Source: Bradyrhizobium diazoefficiens (GTDB lineage: Bacteria > Pseudomonadota > Alphaproteobacteria > Rhizobiales > Xanthobacteraceae). From it: 64,000 nt of DNA. Below are positions 48,781 to 56,816 of this stretch, piece by piece. The first letter of the stretch is position 1. Each line of letters opens with the position of its first letter. Under the pieces are notes generated by a model. That model had not been told where the DNA came from, ran no database searches, and was given only the letters and a program-made list of their open reading frames with translations. Both the position numbers and the translations under genes were made by a program. The stretch spans positions 1,823,501 through 1,887,500 of the forward strand of contig NZ_JAENXS010000001.1 in NCBI RefSeq assembly GCF_016612535.1. Direction: 5' to 3'.

Positions 48781-50850
48781 ATGTCCATCGACGACCGGCC
48801 TACGCTCAGCGCTCCCGATGATGATCCCTGGCTCTGGCTGGAGGAGATCGAAGGCACCCGCGCGCTCGATTTCGTCGAACGGCAGAATCGGCTGACGCTC
48901 AATGCATTCGGCGGGGCGGCGTTCGCGCGCGACCGCGACGCGCTCGCAGCGATCTACGACCGTCCGGACAACATTCCCTACGTCGGACGTCGCGGCGGCT
49001 ATCTCCACAATCTCTGGAAGGATGCGACCAACCCGCGCGGCCTGTGGCGGCGCACCACGCTGGCGGAGTTTCGAAAGCCCAATCCGGCCTGGGAGATCGT
49101 GCTTGATATCGACATGCTTGCGGCGAGCGAGGGCGAAGACTGGCTGCTGAGCTCGATCAGTTCGCTACCGGGCAGTTCGCGGACCATCCTGAGCTTCTCA
49201 CGCGGCGGCAGCGACGCGGTCACCTTGCGGGAGTTCGACGCAGAGACGAAGAGCTTCGTTGCGGATGGCTTCACGCTGCCGGAAGCCAAGGGCGGCAGCG
49301 ACTGGCTCGATCCGGACAATTTGCTGCTCTCCAGCGCCTATGGCGCTGGCATGGTGACCAGCTCCGGATATGCGAGGACCGTCCGCCTTTGGCGGCGCGG
49401 CGAGAACGTGGATCAGGCGCAAGTGCTGCTCGAGACGACGGCCGATCATATGGGGATCCATGGCAGCGCCGACGACACCGGAGCGAAACCGCGCGCCTGG
49501 ATCATCGACCAGATCGACTTCTTCAATCACGGCATCTGGCTGCACGACGAAGCCGGCACCACGACGAAACTCGACCTGCCGACCGGAATCTGGATGCAGG
49601 CGCATGGCGACTGGTTCGCCATGAAGCTGCGCAAGGATTGGTCGATCGAAGCGCGAACCTACGCGGCCGACGCCGTGCTCGGCATTTCGCTCTCGGCGTT
49701 CCTCGCCGGCAGCCGCGATTTCTCGATCCTGTTCGAGCCCGGACCTCGACGCGCGTTGCAGGGATTCTTTTGGACCGCCGGCAGATTGGTGCTGTCGATC
49801 CTCGACGAGCTCAAGCCGCGATTTGAGATTTGCACGCCATCCACCACGGGCTGGAGCCGCGAGACGCTCGGCGGCCTCCCCGAGATCGGCGTCGTCGATG
49901 TCTGGCCGCTCGATCGCCATTCGTCCGAAAGCAACGGCGACCTGCTCGCCAATGTGCAGGACCCGCTCACACCGCCCTCGCTGCTGCTGATCGAGCGCGG
50001 CGTCGAAAGTCCGACTGTCCTGAAGCAGGCGCCGAAGACCTTCAACGCGGATGGCCTCGTGGTGACGCAACACGAGGCGATCTCGATTGACGGCGAACGC
50101 ATCCCCTATGTGCAGACCGGCCCTGCAGGCGAGACCGGCGATGCGCCGGTCTATATGAACGCCTATGGCGGCTTCGGACTTGCCGTGAAGCCGCACTACA
50201 ATTCCTCGCTCGGCAAGCTGTGGCTGGAGCGCGGCGGCACCACGGTGCAGGCGAATTTGCGCGGCGGCGGCGAGTTCGGCACGCGCTGGCACGATGCGGG
50301 GCGATTCGCCGGCAAGAAACTGTCGCATGATGATTTCGCGGCGGTCGCCGCCGATCTCGTCCGGCGCGGCGTGACGCGCGCGAAGCGCATTGCCGCCCAA
50401 GGCGGATCGAACGGCGGCATCCTCATCACCAACATGCTGGTGCGCTACCCCGAGCGCTTCGGCGCACTGTTCTGCACCATCCCGCTGATCGACATGCGCC
50501 GCTACACCAAGCTGCTCGCGGGCGCGAGCTGGATCGCGGAATATGGCGACCCCGACAAGCCGGACGAATGGGAGTGGCTCAAGACCTATTCCGCCTATCA
50601 CAACGCCAAGCCCGGCCAGTCCTATCCGCCGATCCTGATCGCCACGACACGGCGCGACGATCGCGTCCATCCCGGCCACGCGCGCAAGATGGCGGCAAAG
50701 CTGCAGGCGATGGGTTATGAGGCCTGGTTCTACGAGCCGGCCGCCGGCGGCCACGGCTACGGCAAGGACAACAAGGAGCGCGCCGGCTTCGAGGTGCTGG
50801 GCTATCAGTTCCTGAAGGACAAGATCGGCTGGCGCGACGGGGAGGCCTGA
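48781..50850 (+). CDS. prolyl oligopeptidase family (S9) serine peptidase
   Basis: Cytoplasmic peptidase of about 689 aa with no signal peptide. An N-terminal seven-bladed beta-propeller (about 1-410) begins DDPWLWLEEIEGTRALDFVERQN, the usual S9A start. The C-terminal alpha/beta hydrolase has the nucleophile in GGSNGG, the Asp in TRRDDRVHPGHARKM and the His in GGHGYG. ATG 48781 follows GGAG; the frame upstream to 48724 is not needed. It probably cleaves short oligopeptides after proline, or hydrolyses other small amides. Confidence 0.9.
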   Translation: MSIDDRPTLSAPDDDPWLWLEEIEGTRALDFVERQNRLTLNAFGGAAFARDRDALAAIYDRPDNIPYVGRRGGYLHNLWKDATNPRGLWRRTTLAEFRKPNPAWEIVLDIDMLAASEGEDWLLSSISSLPGSSRTILSFSRGGSDAVTLREFDAETKSFVADGFTLPEAKGGSDWLDPDNLLLSSAYGAGMVTSSGYARTVRLWRRGENVDQAQVLLETTADHMGIHGSADDTGAKPRAWIIDQIDFFNHGIWLHDEAGTTTKLDLPTGIWMQAHGDWFAMKLRKDWSIEARTYAADAVLGISLSAFLAGSRDFSILFEPGPRRALQGFFWTAGRLVLSILDELKPRFEICTPSTTGWSRETLGGLPEIGVVDVWPLDRHSSESNGDLLANVQDPLTPPSLLLIERGVESPTVLKQAPKTFNADGLVVTQHEAISIDGERIPYVQTGPAGETGDAPVYMNAYGGFGLAVKPHYNSSLGKLWLERGGTTVQANLRGGGEFGTRWHDAGRFAGKKLSHDDFAAVAADLVRRGVTRAKRIAAQGGSNGGILITNMLVRYPERFGALFCTIPLIDMRRYTKLLAGASWIAEYGDPDKPDEWEWLKTYSAYHNAKPGQSYPPILIATTRRDDRVHPGHARKMAAKLQAMGYEAWFYEPAAGGHGYGKDNKERAGFEVLGYQFLKDKIGWRDGEA

Positions 50851-50864
50851 CGGCCTCGCGTCTC

Positions 50865-51536
50865 CTAACGCGCAAACACCAGCGTGAGATTGTTCGCGGG
50901 CATGTCGATGGCATCGACGAGACGAAGGCCCGCACCTCGCGCGAGTGTCTCGACATCGCTGACATCGCGGACGCCCCAATCGGGGTTGCCCTCGCGCAAC
51001 GACGTGTCGAACACGGCGTTGCTGAGTGCGGTGTGCTTGCCGTCGCGCTTGAACGGGCCGTAGAGGAACAGCTTGCCGTCGGCCTGCAAGTAACGGCCGG
51101 CGCCGGCGAACAGGCCCTCGGCCACGGCCCAGGGCGCAATGTGGATCACGTTGGCGCAGAACACGGCCGCGAGATTATTCGGCCCCTGCCCGCTCTTCAT
51201 CTCCGGGCACCAGCCGGGATCGGAGAGATCGATCCGCAGGGGTGAGCGGATGTTTTTCAGGCCCGAATGCACGCGCCAGGCCTCGATGCTCTTCACATGG
51301 CGCTGGTTGAGGTCGCTCGGCCACCAGACGAGATCGGGCGTATGGCGGGCGAAATGGACCACGTGCTGGCCGGTTCCGCTGCCGACCTCGACCACGTCGC
51401 CCGCCCGCCCGGCGAGATGCTTTTCGAGCGCCGCCCACAGCGCCTCGTGATTGCGATGGAAGGCTGGCGCATCGAGACGGCCGTCAGGTTCGACCCTCCC
51501 GCCGTCCCTGCCAAATTCAACGACATATTCAGCCAA
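50865..51536 (-). CDS. DUF938 SAM-dependent methyltransferase-like protein
   Basis: 223-aa protein with a class I methyltransferase fold. DVVEVGSGTGQHVVHFA is the SAM-binding glycine-rich loop, WWPSDLNQRHVKSI the acidic strand 2 motif, and AVFCANVIHIAPW the post-motif region characteristic of DUF938. The target is unknown. It converges on the peptidase gene with a 14-base gap and is divergent from the sox cluster. Confidence 0.85.
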   Translation of the reverse strand: MAEYVVEFGRDGGRVEPDGRLDAPAFHRNHEALWAALEKHLAGRAGDVVEVGSGTGQHVVHFARHTPDLVWWPSDLNQRHVKSIEAWRVHSGLKNIRSPLRIDLSDPGWCPEMKSGQGPNNLAAVFCANVIHIAPWAVAEGLFAGAGRYLQADGKLFLYGPFKRDGKHTALSNAVFDTSLREGNPDWGVRDVSDVETLARGAGLRLVDAIDMPANNLTLVFAR

Positions 51537-51760
51537 TTGATGTCCCCGGAAAACGAGAAAGCAGACGAAAACGCGACAAGGGCCAAACGCCCCAGATAAG
51601 TGCCGGTTAAAGCCGGCTTGATGAACGATCTATCTCTTCAGTTGCAATGCGGCAGATATTAACGCCATTTTGCGGCCTGCATAGTCTTGATTGTCAGGGC
51701 ATGCCCTTTGTGCTTTTGAACACTATCTTTTGCAGACATCATCAGCCTCGGAACGACGCC

Positions 51761-52117
51761 TTGACCGCCCTTCCTCGCAAGCCCGCCCTGCTCCTCGCCC
51801 TGGTCGTCCTCACGGGCCTCACTGTGCACCCGGCGTGGGCGCAGTCCGCAATCGCCGAGGGCCAAAAGCTCGCTTTCGACCGCGGCAAGGGCAATTGCCT
51901 GACCTGCCATGTCATCAAGGGCGGCGATTTGCCGGGCACGATCGGGCCGGAGCTGAAGGACCTCAAGGCCAAATATCCCAATCGCAACGAGCTGGTCGCG
52001 ATCCTGTTCGACGAGACCAAGCGCAACCCGCAGACCATGATGCCGCCGTTCGGCCGGAATCGCATTCTGACCGAACAGGAGATCAACGCGATCGTTGATT
52101 TCCTGCAGACGCTGTAA
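51761..52117 (+). CDS. soxX: sulfur-oxidation cytochrome c SoxX
   Basis: Periplasmic monohaem cytochrome of about 118 aa that pairs with SoxA to load thiosulfate onto SoxY. It has a signal peptide (LLLALVVLTGLTVHPAWA-QS), haem motif C46-x-x-C49-H50 (NCLTCH) and an axial-Met region (PQTMMPPFGR). A TTG at 51761 is the start that best fits the signal peptide; an ATG at 51701 would add 20 non-hydrophobic residues. It is first in the sox operon and divergent from the DUF938 gene. A GCCGG/CCGGC hairpin lies upstream near 51603. Confidence 0.85.
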   Translation: MTALPRKPALLLALVVLTGLTVHPAWAQSAIAEGQKLAFDRGKGNCLTCHVIKGGDLPGTIGPELKDLKAKYPNRNELVAILFDETKRNPQTMMPPFGRNRILTEQEINAIVDFLQTL

Positions 52118-52140
52118 CGGCCGGCCCAGGAGACGTTTAG

Positions 52141-52626
52141 ATGACCACGACCACCGGCCCTCATCCGACGCGGCGCCTGATCCTTCAGGGCGCGGCTTCG
52201 GTCGCGCTGATCGGCCTCGGCAATCTCGCATTTGCGCCCGCGCGCGCCGCGGCCAACGACAAATATCCGGAAGAGGCGTTCAAGCAGAAGAGCGAGGCCG
52301 ACGCGATCAAGGCGCTCTACGGCAAGGCCGCGGAGCCGTCGGACAAGGTCAAGCTCGATGCGCCCGAGATCGCCGAGAACGGCGCCGTGGTGCCGATCTC
52401 GGTGACGACGACGCTCGACAAGGTCACCTCGATCTCGTTCTTCGTGGCCGAGAACCCGAACGCGCTCGCGGCCTCCTATAAGATTCCCGACGGCACGTTG
52501 CCGAGCATCGCCAATCGCCTGAAGATGGCCAAGACCACCAACGTGGTCGCGATCGTCGAGGCCGACGGCAAGCTTTTCAGCGCGAGCAAAGAGGTCAAGG
52601 TCACTGTCGGCGGCTGCGGCGGCTAG
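52141..52626 (+). CDS. soxY: sulfur carrier protein SoxY
   Basis: 161-aa periplasmic carrier exported by a twin-arginine-type signal (TRRLILQGAASVALIG). It carries sulfur intermediates on the Cys of the C-terminal swinging arm, here VTVGGCGG with C159, exactly as in SoxY. It lies 23 bases after soxX and 18 before soxZ, its binding partner, and forms the SoxYZ heterodimer. Confidence 0.95.
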   Translation: MTTTTGPHPTRRLILQGAASVALIGLGNLAFAPARAAANDKYPEEAFKQKSEADAIKALYGKAAEPSDKVKLDAPEIAENGAVVPISVTTTLDKVTSISFFVAENPNALAASYKIPDGTLPSIANRLKMAKTTNVVAIVEADGKLFSASKEVKVTVGGCGG

Positions 52627-52644
52627 CGGCGAAGGAGAATCGAG

Positions 52645-52956
52645 ATGACATCCAGCATTCGCGTCCGCGCCACCGCCAACGGCGACATCACCGAGGTGCA
52701 GGCGCTGATCCAGCACCCCATGGATTCCGGCTTCGTCAAGAACGCCAAGGGCGAGCTGATCCCGCCGCACTTCATCCAGGAGCTGAAATTCGCGTGTAAC
52801 GGCAAGGACGTCTTCGTCGCCGATTGGGGACCGGCCGTGTCCAAGGACCCCTACGTCAAGTTCAGCTTCAAGGGCGCCAAGAAGGGCGACGACCTCAAGA
52901 TCTCCTGGACCGACAACAAGGGTGCGTCCGACGAGACCACCGCGAAGATCGCGTGA
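52645..52956 (+). CDS. soxZ: SoxYZ complex subunit SoxZ
   Basis: 103-aa immunoglobulin-like partner of SoxY without its own signal peptide; it is exported bound to SoxY. The segment GDITEVQALIQHPMDSGF, then IPPHFIQELKFACNGKDVF and the terminal KGDDLKISWTDNKGAS, are typical. Its stop overlaps the soxA start (TGATG at 52954-52958). AAGGAGAATCGAG precedes the ATG. Confidence 0.95.
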   Translation: MTSSIRVRATANGDITEVQALIQHPMDSGFVKNAKGELIPPHFIQELKFACNGKDVFVADWGPAVSKDPYVKFSFKGAKKGDDLKISWTDNKGASDETTAKIA

Positions 52957-53819
52957 TGAAGACCCGCACGGCCCTCCTGCTTGGCTCGTTGAGTGCCGCG
53001 CTCGTCGCGTTCGCACTCACCTCTCCGCGCGTGGTCGCGGCCGACAAGGTCGATCCCGCGGCTGACGCCAAGGCGTTCCAGAACTTCTTCTTCCAGAAAT
53101 TTCCGAACGTGAAGCACGAGGATTTCGTCAACGGTCCTTATTCCATGAACGAGGACATGAGGCGGCAGTGGCAGGAGAAGGAAGAATTTCCGCCCTACGA
53201 ATTCTCGCTCGATGCCGGCAAGGAAATGTTTTCGACGCCGTTCAAGAACGGCAAGACCTACGCGGACTGTTTCCCGAACGGCGGCATCGGCATTCGCCAG
53301 AACTACCCCTACTTTGACGAGAAGGAGGGCAAGGTCGTCACGCTGGAGCTCGCGCTCAACCGCTGCCGCGAAGCCAATGGCGAGGCGCCCTATTCCTACG
53401 TCAAGGACGAGATGGCTTCGCTGACCGCGTACATGGCCTTCACCTCGCGCGGCAAGCCTTTTGACATCAGGATTCCCGATGATCCGCGCGCGCTCGCAGC
53501 GTTCGAGAACGGCAAGCGCTATTTCTACACCCGCCGCGGCCAGATGAATTTTTCCTGCGCGAGCTGCCATGTGCAGAGCCCGGGCGAGCGTATCCGTGCC
53601 GAGATTTTGGCGCCGGCACTCGGCATTTTGAACGCGATGCCGATCTATCGCTCCGAATGGAGCGGCATGGGCACGATCAGCCGCCGCTTCATCACCTGCA
53701 ACAGCCAGACCCGTGCGGTTCCGCTGGAGCCGCAGGCGGACGAATATCGCGACGTCGAATATTTCCTCTCCTACGTCGCCAACGGCTTGCCGATATCCGG
53801 CCCGGGAGCGCGGCCATGA
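52956..53819 (+). CDS. soxA: sulfur-oxidation cytochrome c SoxA
   Basis: 287-aa periplasmic haem protein, catalytic half of SoxAX, which oxidatively joins thiosulfate to SoxY. The signal peptide ends at RVVAA. It has one haem motif, C201-x-x-C204-H205 (SCASCH). C105 and C137 stand where dihaem SoxA proteins carry their first haem and probably form a disulfide, so this is the monohaem type. C248 in FITCNSQTR is the persulfide-forming active-site ligand. The start overlaps the soxZ stop and the stop overlaps the next gene. Confidence 0.93.
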   Translation: MKTRTALLLGSLSAALVAFALTSPRVVAADKVDPAADAKAFQNFFFQKFPNVKHEDFVNGPYSMNEDMRRQWQEKEEFPPYEFSLDAGKEMFSTPFKNGKTYADCFPNGGIGIRQNYPYFDEKEGKVVTLELALNRCREANGEAPYSYVKDEMASLTAYMAFTSRGKPFDIRIPDDPRALAAFENGKRYFYTRRGQMNFSCASCHVQSPGERIRAEILAPALGILNAMPIYRSEWSGMGTISRRFITCNSQTRAVPLEPQADEYRDVEYFLSYVANGLPISGPGARP

Positions 53820-54145
53820 GCACGACCATGAGCGCGGCCATGAAGCGGTCACTTCCTCTCGCCATGCTGCTGGTGTTGAGCCTCGCGCCAACGGCGCGCG
53901 CGGCAAATGAAGCGGATTACAAGGCGGCCTATGCTGCTGCGGAGGCTGCTTCCAAGAAGGCAGCCGAGATGCGCAACCAGTGGACCACGACCGTCTCGAC
54001 GCTGGCGGCCGCCAGGAAGGCGGGCGATGGCGGCGATTTCGACCGCGCCGTGGCTGCTGCCAAGGAGGCCGAAGCGCTGGCGAAGGCGTCGATTGTCCAG
54101 GCCAATTCCGAAAAAGAGGCCTGGAAGGCAATGGAAATCCGCTAG
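53816..54145 (+). CDS. SoxAX-binding protein-like small periplasmic protein (SoxK/SAXB-like)
   Basis: 109-aa exported protein (signal LPLAMLLVLSLAPTARA) with an alanine-rich helical mature part: YAAAEAASKKAAEMRNQW, then GGDFDRAVAAAKEAEALAKAS. This pattern (two helices, a GDFDKA-type turn before an Ala-rich helix) and its place directly after soxA match the SoxAX-binding protein called SoxK or SAXB, which stabilises SoxAX. The start ATGA overlaps the soxA stop. Identification rests on pattern and position. Confidence 0.68.
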   Translation: MSTTMSAAMKRSLPLAMLLVLSLAPTARAANEADYKAAYAAAEAASKKAAEMRNQWTTTVSTLAAARKAGDGGDFDRAVAAAKEAEALAKASIVQANSEKEAWKAMEIR

Positions 54146-54185
54146 AGTAAGCTGGCGCGCGACAAAAGTGCGCTCCAAGTTATTG

Positions 54186-54238
54186 TTTGAGCATGATCTC
54201 GTCGGAAAACCGCTACACACTTTTCCGGATCATGCTTA
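54186..54238. repeat. GAGCATGATC...GGATCATGCT palindromic repeat (family D)
   Basis: Between soxK and soxB, outer arms AGCATGATC / GGATCATGCT and inner arms GGAAAA / TTTTCC form an interrupted palindrome. From memory this motif is widespread in Bradyrhizobium and Rhodopseudomonas intergenic DNA. It may form an mRNA hairpin within the sox operon. Confidence 0.8.
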
Positions 54239-54281
54239 TGGAACCGTTGAATTGCCGAGAACAGGCGCGGAGAATTTTGTG

Positions 54282-56033
54282 ATGGCGATCCGCCGCCGCG
54301 ATTTCCTGAAGAGCACGGCCGCTGTCGCCACCTCGCTCAGCCTGCCGCGGTTCGCGCGCGGCGCCGAGACCGCGAGCATTTACGATATCGAGCGGTTCGG
54401 CAATGCGCGGATCCTGCACCTCACCGATACGCATGCGCAGCTCAATCCGGTTTATTTCCGAGAGCCCAGCGTCAATATCGGCCTCGGTGACATGGCGGGG
54501 CGGCCGCCGCATCTGGTCGGCCGTGCCTTCCTGGAGCGCTTCGGCATCCGGCCCGACAGCGCGGACGCCTATGCCTTCACCTGTGTCGAGTTCGAGAAGG
54601 CCGCCGGCCGCTTCGGCAAGCTCGGCGGCTTCGCCTATCTGAAGACGTTGATCGACCGTCTCCGCGGCGATGTCGGCGAAAAGCATGCCATGCTGGTCGA
54701 CGGCGGAGACCTCTGGCAGGGCACTGGCCTCGCCAACATCATGCAGGGCCGTGACATGGTCGAGGTCGCCAATCTGCTCGGCATCGAAGCGATGACGGGG
54801 CACTGGGAGTTCACCTATGGCGAGCAGGCGCTGCGCGACAATCTGGAGCACTTCAAGGGCGAATTTCTGGCGCAGAACGTCTTCCTGACAGAGGAAGCCG
54901 CGTTCAACGATGCGCTCGCCTTCGACAAGGCGAGCGGGCGCGTGTTCAAGCCATCGACCATCCGGGAGCTCGGCGGCCATCGCGTCGCGATTGTCGGCCA
55001 GGCCTTTCCTTACGTGCCGATCGCGCATCCCAAGCGGCTCACGCCGGACTGGACTTTTGGCATTCGCGAGGAAGAGCTTCAGAAGCATGTCGACAGCTTG
55101 CGCGGCAGCGACAAGGTCGATGCGGTCATCCTGCTGTCGCACAACGGCATGGATGTCGACCTCAAGCTCGCAAGCCGCGTCACCGGCATCGACGTCATTC
55201 TCGGCGGCCACACCCATGACGCCGTGCCGCAGCCGGTCGCGGTGAGGAATGCGAACGGCACGACGCTCGTCACCAACGCCGGGTCCAACGGAAAATTTCT
55301 GGCCGTGCTCGATCTCGCGCTCGACAAGGGCAAGGTCAGCGACATCAAATATCATCTGTTGCCGATCTATTCCGAGCTGCTGAAGCCCGATCCCGCCATG
55401 GCCGAGCTGATCGGAAAGCTGCGCGCGCCGCACGTCACCGACTGGTCGGAGAAGATCGCGACGCCCGACCGGCTGCTCTATCGCCGCGACAATTTCGGCG
55501 GCCCCCTCGACAAGCTGATCTGCACTGCGCTGCGCACCGAGCTCGATGCCGAGATCGCGCTGTCGCCGGGCTTTCGCTGGGGCGTCACCGCGTTGTCCGG
55601 CCAGCCGCTGACCATGGAGGATGTGCTTGCGGAGACCGCAATCACCTATCCCGAGACCTATGTGCAGGAAATGACCGGCAGCCAGATCAAGGACGTGCTC
55701 GAGGACATCTGCGACAATCTCTTCAACCCCGATCCCTATTACCAGCAGGGCGGCGATATGGTGAGGGCCGGCGGTCTCAGCTACACCTGCACGCCGATAG
55801 GTGCGGTCGGCAGCCGCATCTCCGAACTGAAGCTCGACAATGGCAAGGCGTTGAATGCAAACCACCGCTACAAGGTCGCGGGCTGGGCCTCCGTCAATAG
55901 CCAGCAGGGCGCGCCGGTGTGGGAGGTCGTCGGCAAATATCTGCGCTCGGGCCGGATGTTTCAGGAGCGGCTCGGCACCGGCGTCACCCTGAAAGGCATC
56001 GACGGCAATCCAGGCATTGCAGGACAGGGATGA
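54282..56033 (+). CDS. soxB: thiosulfohydrolase SoxB
   Basis: 583-aa periplasmic dimanganese hydrolase that releases sulfate from SoxY-bound sulfonate. The Tat signal is RRRDFLKSTAAVATSLSLP. 5'-nucleotidase-type metal motifs appear in order: DTHAQLNP, DGGDLWQGTG, TGHWEFTYG (the usual GNHE site), LSHNGMDVD and GGHTHDA. The C-terminal substrate domain contains SPGFRWG. ATG 54282 follows GGAG; the longer frame begins inside soxK. Its stop overlaps the next start. Confidence 0.95.
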   Translation: MAIRRRDFLKSTAAVATSLSLPRFARGAETASIYDIERFGNARILHLTDTHAQLNPVYFREPSVNIGLGDMAGRPPHLVGRAFLERFGIRPDSADAYAFTCVEFEKAAGRFGKLGGFAYLKTLIDRLRGDVGEKHAMLVDGGDLWQGTGLANIMQGRDMVEVANLLGIEAMTGHWEFTYGEQALRDNLEHFKGEFLAQNVFLTEEAAFNDALAFDKASGRVFKPSTIRELGGHRVAIVGQAFPYVPIAHPKRLTPDWTFGIREEELQKHVDSLRGSDKVDAVILLSHNGMDVDLKLASRVTGIDVILGGHTHDAVPQPVAVRNANGTTLVTNAGSNGKFLAVLDLALDKGKVSDIKYHLLPIYSELLKPDPAMAELIGKLRAPHVTDWSEKIATPDRLLYRRDNFGGPLDKLICTALRTELDAEIALSPGFRWGVTALSGQPLTMEDVLAETAITYPETYVQEMTGSQIKDVLEDICDNLFNPDPYYQQGGDMVRAGGLSYTCTPIGAVGSRISELKLDNGKALNANHRYKVAGWASVNSQQGAPVWEVVGKYLRSGRMFQERLGTGVTLKGIDGNPGIAGQG

Positions 56034-56488
56034 TGCGGTCGCAAACAGGTCGCGCGATACTGCTGGCGCTGCTCGTCGGAGTTGCGACGCCGCTCGCATT
56101 TGCGCAGCAGGTGCCGCTCCAGGACAAGCCGTTCGCCGAGCACAAGATCGTACTGCAGCTCTCCGACGGCGACGTGAAGAAGCAGGCGCTGGTGCTGAGC
56201 GTCGCCAACAACCTTCTGAAGGCCTACGACCCCGACAAGATCGCCGTGGAGGTCGTCGCCTTCGGTCCCGGCATCGATCTGCTGCTGTCCGGCAGCGAGC
56301 GCCGCAAGCAGGTCGAGAGCCTGATCGCGCAAGGCGTGCGCTTCGACATCTGTCTCAACACCGTCGATACGATCGAGCGGGAGACGGGGAAGCGGCCGGA
56401 ATTCATTCCGGCGGCCACGCCGGTGCAGGTGGGCGTCGGGCAGATCCTGTTTCTGGCGGAGAATGGGTACACGGTGGTGCGGCCGTAG
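56030..56488 (+). CDS. exported DsrE-family protein of the sox operon
   Basis: 152-aa protein with a signal peptide (AILLALLVGVATPLAFA) and a DsrE/DsrF-like fold. KIVLQLSDGDVKKQALVLSVANNLLKAY, VEVVAFGPGIDLLL and GVRFDICLNTVDTIE are recognisable. A cysteine (FDICLNT) sits where DsrE proteins carry a sulfur-binding Cys. The ATGATG start overlaps the soxB stop, so it belongs to the operon; a periplasmic sulfur-trafficking role with SoxYZ is likely. Similar genes are recurrent next to soxB in Bradyrhizobium-type clusters. Confidence 0.82.
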   Translation: MMRSQTGRAILLALLVGVATPLAFAQQVPLQDKPFAEHKIVLQLSDGDVKKQALVLSVANNLLKAYDPDKIAVEVVAFGPGIDLLLSGSERRKQVESLIAQGVRFDICLNTVDTIERETGKRPEFIPAATPVQVGVGQILFLAENGYTVVRP

Positions 56489-56500
56489 CACTTTCCCTCA

Positions 56501-56669
56501 GTCGTCCCGGCCGAGTGCGCAATTGCGCACGGGGGGCCGGGATCCATACCGCGTGATCTCTCGGTTGTGGAAAGCAGGCGTACCAAACGGCGAATCTTCG
56601 CCAAACTCCTCCCTGGGGTTATGGGTCCCGGCCCCCCGTGCGCAATTGCGCACTAGGCCGGGATGACAC
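56501..56669. repeat. paired inverted GTCGTCCCGGCC-TGCGCAATTGCGCA repeats
   Basis: Copy 1 reads GTCGTCCCGGCCGAG then GTGCGCAATTGCGCAC then GGGGGGCCGGGA (56501-56541). Copy 2 is its inverse (GTCCCGGCCCCCC, GTGCGCAATTGCGCAC, TAGGCCGGGATGAC; 56625-56669). The 84-base middle includes CGGCGAATCTTCGCC. The pair forms a composite foldback element. Confidence 0.85.
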
Positions 56670-56713
56670 CGGGTTTGCAGCGCGAGCTTAGGTAGCCAAA
56701 AGCCCTCACCCCG

Positions 56714-56740
56714 CAATAAAAATTTTCTAAATTTTCTTGT
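56714..56740 (+). promoter_or_regulatory. AT-rich tract upstream of persulfide dioxygenase gene
   Basis: AATAAAAATTTTCTAAATTT then TCTTG is a sharp AT-rich island with the direct repeat AATTTTCT / AAATTTTCT, about 80 bases before the gene. BigR-type persulfide-responsive repressors use AT-rich operators before such genes, so this is a candidate site; no BigR gene is in the window. Confidence 0.35.
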
Positions 56741-56816
56741 CTTCACAGTGGATTGCTTCTCTTTATGGTCTCGGGCGTAGTAGAATTCTCGAAATCAGTT
56801 CACGCCGGGTCTTGCC

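Larger units (their letters stand above)
56489..56816. other. intergenic region before the persulfide dioxygenase gene
   Basis: 328 bases. It holds two inverted copies of a TGCGCAATTGCGCA repeat (56501-56530 and 56626-56669) and then an AT-rich promoter-like stretch at 56714-56740. No ORF is supported. Confidence 0.6.
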
